Shown piece after piece: positions 1 through 3,410 of a stretch of 5,836 bases of DNA. The translations under genes were made by a program, and so were the position numbers. Source of the DNA: Candidatus Poribacteria bacterium (GTDB lineage Bacteria > Poribacteria > WGA-4E > B28-G17); contig QNBQ01000133.1 in NCBI GenBank assembly GCA_003645735.1, positions 1 to 5,836 on the forward strand, in the 5' to 3' direction. Positions within the stretch are counted from its first letter, which is position 1, and every line of letters begins with the position of its first letter. Below the pieces are notes generated by a model. It searched no databases. It was not told the DNA's origin and saw only the letters and a program-made list of their open reading frames with translations.

Positions 1-489
1 AAGTTCGACACCCCTATGTATGTGACGGACGTCTTCGTCGAGGGCGATCTGGTCTACTTGACGGACGCCGGCGACCTTTTCATACTGTGGATGCCGTTTC
101 TCAAAAGAGCCTTCGACGTGTCGCCCCGCGGCAACCTCATCTCCCGATACGGGTGGATCAAATCGGCGGCCCTCCCGACCAAGGCGGGCCTCCCGCTTAG
201 AAACGCGCTTCATCAGAACTACCCCAACCCGTTCAACCCCGAGACCTGGATACCCTTCCAGCTGGCCGAAGAGGCTTATGTGACGATCGAGATCTACGAT
301 TCGCTGGGCAGGCTTGTGAGGAGGCTGGATCTGGGACGCCTGCGTGCTGGATATTACCTCGGCAAGTCGGAGGCGGCCTATTGGGACGGGAGGGATGAGG
401 AAGGCCAGCTGTTGCCGTCGGGAGTTTACTTTTACACCATTCGAGCGGGCGATTTTTCCGAGACGAGGAGGATGGTCATCCTCAGGTGA
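1..489 (+). CDS. C-terminal part of a secreted/surface protein with Poribacteria-type FlgD-like sorting domain (5' end outside window)
   Basis: The reading frame is open to the left edge, so only the last 162 residues are visible; the ATG at 16 is most likely internal. Visible residues 1-30 (DTPMYVTDVFVEGDLVYLTDAG) resemble one blade of an LVIVD-type beta-propeller repeat, a weak match. Residues about 73-162 form a compact C-terminal domain: NYPNPFNPETW at 73-83, then IEIYDSLGRLVRRLDLG, AAYWDGR, SGVYFY, AGDF and a terminal RRMVILR. This is the FlgD Ig-like / type IX-like sorting fold found at the end of many exported proteins, and the exact wording matches the copy repeated across Candidatus Poribacteria proteomes (from memory). 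The domain is expected to direct export or surface attachment; the activity of the missing N-terminal part cannot be judged. No relation to the converging hydrogenase operon is evident. The stop is TGA at 487-489. Confidence 0.85.
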   Translation, partial: KFDTPMYVTDVFVEGDLVYLTDAGDLFILWMPFLKRAFDVSPRGNLISRYGWIKSAALPTKAGLPLRNALHQNYPNPFNPETWIPFQLAEEAYVTIEIYDSLGRLVRRLDLGRLRAGYYLGKSEAAYWDGRDEEGQLLPSGVYFYTIRAGDFSETRRMVILR

Positions 490-494
490 GCTTA

Positions 495-514
495 AAGGAG
501 GGGCGTCCCTCCTT
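495..514. terminator. Candidate terminator hairpin between convergent genes
   Basis: AAGGAGGG (495-502) and CCCTCCTT (507-514) are perfect 8-bp inverted arms around a GCGT loop, starting 6 nt after the stop of the + strand gene and 34 nt past the stop of mvhA on the other strand. There is no proper U-tract on either side; the minus-strand transcript continues with UAAGC and the + strand with CGCGGG. It is well placed to end one or both transcripts, but may only stabilise 3' ends. A competing stem, GAGGGGCG (498-505) with CGCCCCTC (522-529), uses part of the same bases. Confidence 0.45.
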
Positions 515-547
515 CGCGGGCCGCCCCTCGCCCTCCCCCGGCCTCGG

Positions 548-2008
548 TCAACGCGATATGGTTTTCAAAACCCTGCCCTCATGATCCCGTATGACGACCT
601 CAAGCGGCGTTTCGCCGAAAAGCGTATGTGTGGCGCAGGCCAGACAGGGGTCATATGCCCTGAAGGCCATCTCGACCATGTTCAACAGGCCGTGATCCAC
701 CTTCCCCTTCCTGATCACCTTCTGGGCCGCCTTTTTAATCGACATGCACATCGCCGCGTTGTTCTGGCAAGTGGCCACGATCAGGTTGACCTTCTTGACG
801 ATCCCCTCCTCATCCGTCCAGTAGTGGTGGAACAGCGTCCCGCGCGGCGCCTCGACGCATCCCACGCCCTCGCCCACGATCCCCTCCGGTATGTTCCTGA
901 TCTCCTTCCCGGTGATCTCCTCATCGGTCGCCAGCTCCAAAGCCCTTTCTGCCGCATACATCATCTCCACGAGCCTCGCCCAGTTGAAGGCAAGCGTGGC
1001 GTGAGAGGGTTTCTCGCCCAGCTTTTCGAACATGTGCTCGTAAGCCTCCTGCGCCTTGGGGGTGGCCATCCCGTCGGCGACGTTCAGCCTGGCGAGCGAG
1101 TTGACCCTGTAGACGCCGCTGTCCCTGCCGTCCACGAGCCCCTTCCATCCGATCGATTTCAGATACGGGAACTTCAGGTATGACCACGGCTCAACGTGCT
1201 CGGCGATGTAGTTCAGGTATTCCTCCGGCTTGAACCTCGCCACCTCCCTCCCCTCCTGATCGACCACCCTGATATCGCCCTCGTAGAAGTTCACCCTGTT
1301 GTTCTCGTCGACCATCCCCATGTAGTAGGTCTCGTGTCGGTAGATGTCGCCCGTGATCAGCTCGGCTATGTCCTTTTTCTTCAGCAGCAGGTCGTCGAAG
1401 AGCTGCAGCGAGAACTCGCAGAACTCGACCAGGAACCTCGCCATCTCCTCGATCTGCTCCCTCTCCTCCTCGCTGAGGGGCTTGGACACCCCTCCGGGAA
1501 GGCCGAAGACGGGATGTGTGGCTTTTCCGCCGATGATCTCCTGTATCCTCTGGGCGTAGACCCTGGCCTTGATGACCCTTTTGCCTATGTCGAGGCCGAC
1601 CTCCTCTATGACGCCGAGGATGTTTCGTTTGGCCGGGTGGGCGTTGGGGCCCAAGATGAGGTCGGGGCCTGCCAGGAAGTAGAAGTGGAGGATATGGCTG
1701 CTGAGCATGTGGGCGCAGTAGAACAGCTCCCTCAGCTTTTTGGCCGTGGGGGTCGGCTCGACGCCGAAGACGGCGTCAAGCGCCTTTGTGGAGGCCATGT
1801 GGTGTGCCCCCGGACAGACCCCGCAGATGCGGGGGGTTATCCGGGGCATCTCCTCAACCGCTCTACCCTCGCAGAACTTCTCGAACCCCCGCAGCTCAAC
1901 CACCTGGAAGAAGGCCTCCTCGACGTCCCCCTCCTCGTTTAAGAAGATCTCTATCTTGGCCTCCCCCTCCAGCCTGGTTATCGGCTCGATCGTGATCCTC
2001 TTCATCAT
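548..2008 (-). CDS. mvhA: Group 3c [NiFe] hydrogenase large (catalytic) subunit, MvhA-like
   Basis: 486 residues, close to the usual size of MvhA. The subunit carries the NiFe(CN)2CO centre and splits or forms H2 in the cytoplasm as part of an MvhADG-Hdr complex. Both nickel motifs are intact: RICGVC at residues 60-65 (ligands C62, C65), followed by AHHMASTKALD, and DPCLACATH at 453-461 (ligands C455, C458). The N-terminal ITIEPITRLEGEAKIEI is typical of [NiFe] large subunits. Twenty-five residues follow H461, so the protein should be made as a precursor and clipped after this His by a hydrogenase endopeptidase encoded elsewhere. Two ATGs are adjacent (2008 and 2005); the first is chosen because GAGGT (2015-2019) lies 6 nt upstream. 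The gap to mvhG is 4 nt. It is the last gene of the visible operon; no mvhB polyferredoxin follows. Assignment to 3c rests on overall wording plus the mvhD-mvhG-mvhA order; the 3c/3a boundary would need a tree. Confidence 0.95.
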   Translation of the reverse strand: MMKRITIEPITRLEGEAKIEIFLNEEGDVEEAFFQVVELRGFEKFCEGRAVEEMPRITPRICGVCPGAHHMASTKALDAVFGVEPTPTAKKLRELFYCAHMLSSHILHFYFLAGPDLILGPNAHPAKRNILGVIEEVGLDIGKRVIKARVYAQRIQEIIGGKATHPVFGLPGGVSKPLSEEEREQIEEMARFLVEFCEFSLQLFDDLLLKKKDIAELITGDIYRHETYYMGMVDENNRVNFYEGDIRVVDQEGREVARFKPEEYLNYIAEHVEPWSYLKFPYLKSIGWKGLVDGRDSGVYRVNSLARLNVADGMATPKAQEAYEHMFEKLGEKPSHATLAFNWARLVEMMYAAERALELATDEEITGKEIRNIPEGIVGEGVGCVEAPRGTLFHHYWTDEEGIVKKVNLIVATCQNNAAMCMSIKKAAQKVIRKGKVDHGLLNMVEMAFRAYDPCLACATHTLFGETPLEVVIRDHEGRVLKTISR

Positions 2009-2012
2009 CGCC

Positions 2013-2990
2013 CTACCTCACTTTCCTGTTTAACAAAGCCGTCGGCAACGTGAAGCGGTAGAAGTTGCCGACCGGATCCTTTATCCCGTCGATGATCCTC
2101 GCCACCTCCTCCTCGGACATCTGACCCTCCTCCTCGACGCCCAGGATGGAGGCGATGGCGGAGATCATCCTGGCGCCCTGATCTTTCACCCCGGGCGGCG
2201 GCCCCATGCATCCCCGACACGGCATCAGCGCTTTCGTGCACCTGGCGCCGCAACCGCCTCTGGTCGCCGGTCCCATGCACAGTATCCCCTGCTCCAGCAG
2301 GCACCTCTCCGGGTCGGGTATGATCTCGTGAACCCTGGCTACGCGATCGATCATCTTGTTCTCCTTCCTCAGGGGGCACTCGTCGCAGACCGTTTTTTCC
2401 GAGGCGATCACCGTTCCTTTAGGAGGAAGCTCGCCGGCCTGCATCCCCCTCAGCACCGGTATCAGCTTCTCTATCAGCTCCACGGGCGGCGGACAGCCGG
2501 GCAGGAAGTAATCGACGTCGATGACCTGCGTCAACGCCTTGCCCTCGTCGTAAAGCTCCGGCAGCGTCAGCTTGAACTTCCCGACCTCGACCTCCGTCTG
2601 CGGCGTGACGAAATCGGGGTTGTCGGTCGACGGCGTCTCCTTGTAGACCGTCCTGAAGATCTCATCCCTGCTGGTCAGGTTGCACAGGCCGGGTATGCCG
2701 CCGAAGCAGGCGCACGAGCCGAACGCCAAAACCGCCTTCGACTTCTCCCTCAGGAGATGGGCGATGTGTTCCTGTTCCGAAGTTCTGACCGTCCCGTGGT
2801 AAAGCGCCAGGTCGATCTCCCCTTCGCCGAACTTCTCCAGGTCGCTCAGCTTGAAATCCATCGCCGTCGGCCAGAAGACTATGTCGGCCAGATCGACGAG
2901 CTCCAAAACCCTTTCGGCGATGTCGAGTATGGCTATGTCACATCCCGAACAGGTCGATCCCAATCCGATCGCCAGCTTAAGCTTGCTCAT
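2013..2990 (-). CDS. mvhG: Group 3c [NiFe] hydrogenase small (electron-transfer) subunit, MvhG-like
   Basis: 325 residues. It passes electrons between the NiFe site of MvhA and MvhD through a chain of iron-sulfur clusters. Proximal-cluster ligands are present: CSGCD (C14, C17), FGSCACFGGIPG (C93/C95) and LPGCPP (C166). The C-terminal part (residues 202-261) is cysteine rich, with CDEC, RC, GILCMGP, RGGCGARC and MPCRGCMGPPPG, giving ligands for further [4Fe-4S] clusters. There is no Tat signal, as expected for a cytoplasmic enzyme. The frame also opens at a GTG at 3008, but the ATG at 2990 is preferred: it overlaps the mvhD stop as ATGA and has AAGGAG (2998-3003) 7 nt before it, and the protein then starts MSKLKLAIGLGSTCSGCD, typical of the family. 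The stop is TAG at 2013-2015. Order and tight spacing with mvhD and mvhA support one complex. Confidence 0.95.
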   Translation of the reverse strand: MSKLKLAIGLGSTCSGCDIAILDIAERVLELVDLADIVFWPTAMDFKLSDLEKFGEGEIDLALYHGTVRTSEQEHIAHLLREKSKAVLAFGSCACFGGIPGLCNLTSRDEIFRTVYKETPSTDNPDFVTPQTEVEVGKFKLTLPELYDEGKALTQVIDVDYFLPGCPPPVELIEKLIPVLRGMQAGELPPKGTVIASEKTVCDECPLRKENKMIDRVARVHEIIPDPERCLLEQGILCMGPATRGGCGARCTKALMPCRGCMGPPPGVKDQGARMISAIASILGVEEEGQMSEEEVARIIDGIKDPVGNFYRFTLPTALLNRKVR

Positions 2991-3406
2991 CTTCCCGCTC
3001 CTTTCCACGGGTTAGGCCCCAGCTTTTTGATCTGTTCGGTGAACTCGGTGATCACCTGGGCGAACCTCGCCCCCTCGGCCGCCGATATCCATTCGAGCCT
3101 GAGCCTTTCAGGCTCAAGCCCCAGCTGGGGCAACAGCTTTTTGAGCAACATCACCTTCCTCATCGTCTTGTAGTTGCCGGAGATGTAATGGCAGTCGCCG
3201 GGATGACATCCGCCGATGAACACCCCGTCGGCCCCCATCCTGAAGGCTTGGAGGATGTGCTCCGGATCGACCGATCCGGAGCACATCACCCTGATTATCC
3301 TCAGATTCGGCGGGTATTGGAGGCGGCTTATCCCGGCCAGATCGGCGCCCGCGTAGGCGCACCAGTTACAGCAGAAACCGATGATCTTGGGTTCAAACTC
3401 GGCCAT
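2987..3406 (-). CDS. mvhD: F420-non-reducing hydrogenase iron-sulfur subunit D (MvhD/FlpD family)
   Basis: 139 residues, the normal length for MvhD. The protein carries a [2Fe-2S] cluster and links the hydrogenase (MvhAG) to HdrA. All family cysteines are visible: GFCCNWC (C12, C13, C16), MCSG (C42) and GGCHPGDCHY (C67, C72), with GADGVFIGG and ISGNYKTMRK also typical. There is no selenocysteine codon at these sites, unlike some methanogen homologues. The loop after C42 reads MCSGSVDP, where relatives usually have MCSGRVDP or similar; this Ser lies within a long palindrome (3254-3287). The start at 3406 has GGAGGT (3415-3420) 8 nt before it, inside the end of hdrA, whose stop is 4 nt upstream. 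The end overlaps mvhG as ATGA. Position between hdrA and mvhG fits its bridging role. Confidence 0.96.
   Translation of the reverse strand: MAEFEPKIIGFCCNWCAYAGADLAGISRLQYPPNLRIIRVMCSGSVDPEHILQAFRMGADGVFIGGCHPGDCHYISGNYKTMRKVMLLKKLLPQLGLEPERLRLEWISAAEGARFAQVITEFTEQIKKLGPNPWKGAGR
2998..3003 (-). promoter_or_regulatory. Shine-Dalgarno site that fixes the mvhG start
   Basis: AAGGAG on the minus strand, 7 nt upstream of the ATG at 2990. It lies inside the end of mvhD and decides for this ATG over the GTG at 3008, which falls just upstream of the site itself. Confidence 0.8.
3095..3115. repeat. 8-bp stem, 5-nt loop inverted repeat inside mvhD
   Basis: GAGCCTGA (3095-3102) and TCAGGCTC (3108-3115) are exact reverse complements around GCCTT. 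It encodes part of the Leu/Glu/Arg-rich C-terminal segment of MvhD. The structure is short enough to be partly chance, but it is the third inverted repeat in this 420-bp gene. Confidence 0.6.
3118..3131. repeat. 14-bp perfect palindrome inside mvhD
   Basis: GCCCCAGCTGGGGC is fully self-complementary with no spacer. It lies in the 3' third of mvhD, directly beside another inverted repeat at 3095-3115. No function can be assigned from sequence. Confidence 0.75.
3254..3287. repeat. 34-bp near-perfect palindrome inside mvhD
   Basis: GATGTGCTCCGGATCG (3254-3269) and CGATCCGGAGCACATC (3272-3287) are exact reverse complements, separated by two bases (AC). All 16 pairs match; the flanking pairs do not. 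It covers mvhD codons 40 (third base) to 51, including C42 of the cluster loop. In mRNA it can form a 15-bp stem with a GGUC loop; in DNA it could extrude as a cruciform or serve as a dyad binding site. Confidence 0.9.
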
Positions 3407-3410
3407 CTCC

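Noticed and set aside
344..1183. 279-codon + strand frame starting inside the left gene and running into mvhA
   Set aside because: It begins out of frame within the sorting domain and continues antisense to mvhA; no plausible ribosome site or domain.
1196..1942. 248-codon open frame on the + strand opposite mvhA
   Set aside because: Antisense shadow of mvhA, with low-complexity Leu/Val/His/Asp-rich content, no recognisable domain and no support from the surrounding gene layout.
2991..3008. Longer mvhG start at GTG 3008
   Set aside because: It would add MERSGK and place the good AAGGAG site inside the gene; the ATG at 2990 has the site at correct spacing and the ATGA overlap with mvhD.
2328..3173. 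281-codon open frame on the + strand opposite mvhG and the end of mvhD
   Set aside because: It crosses two well-supported minus-strand genes and has no motif; the product is rich in Arg, Gln and Leu as expected from a complementary strand.
3371..3406. Possible selenocysteine use in MvhD or HdrA, as in some methanogens
   Set aside because: All cluster positions are encoded by Cys codons and no in-frame TGA interrupts either gene.
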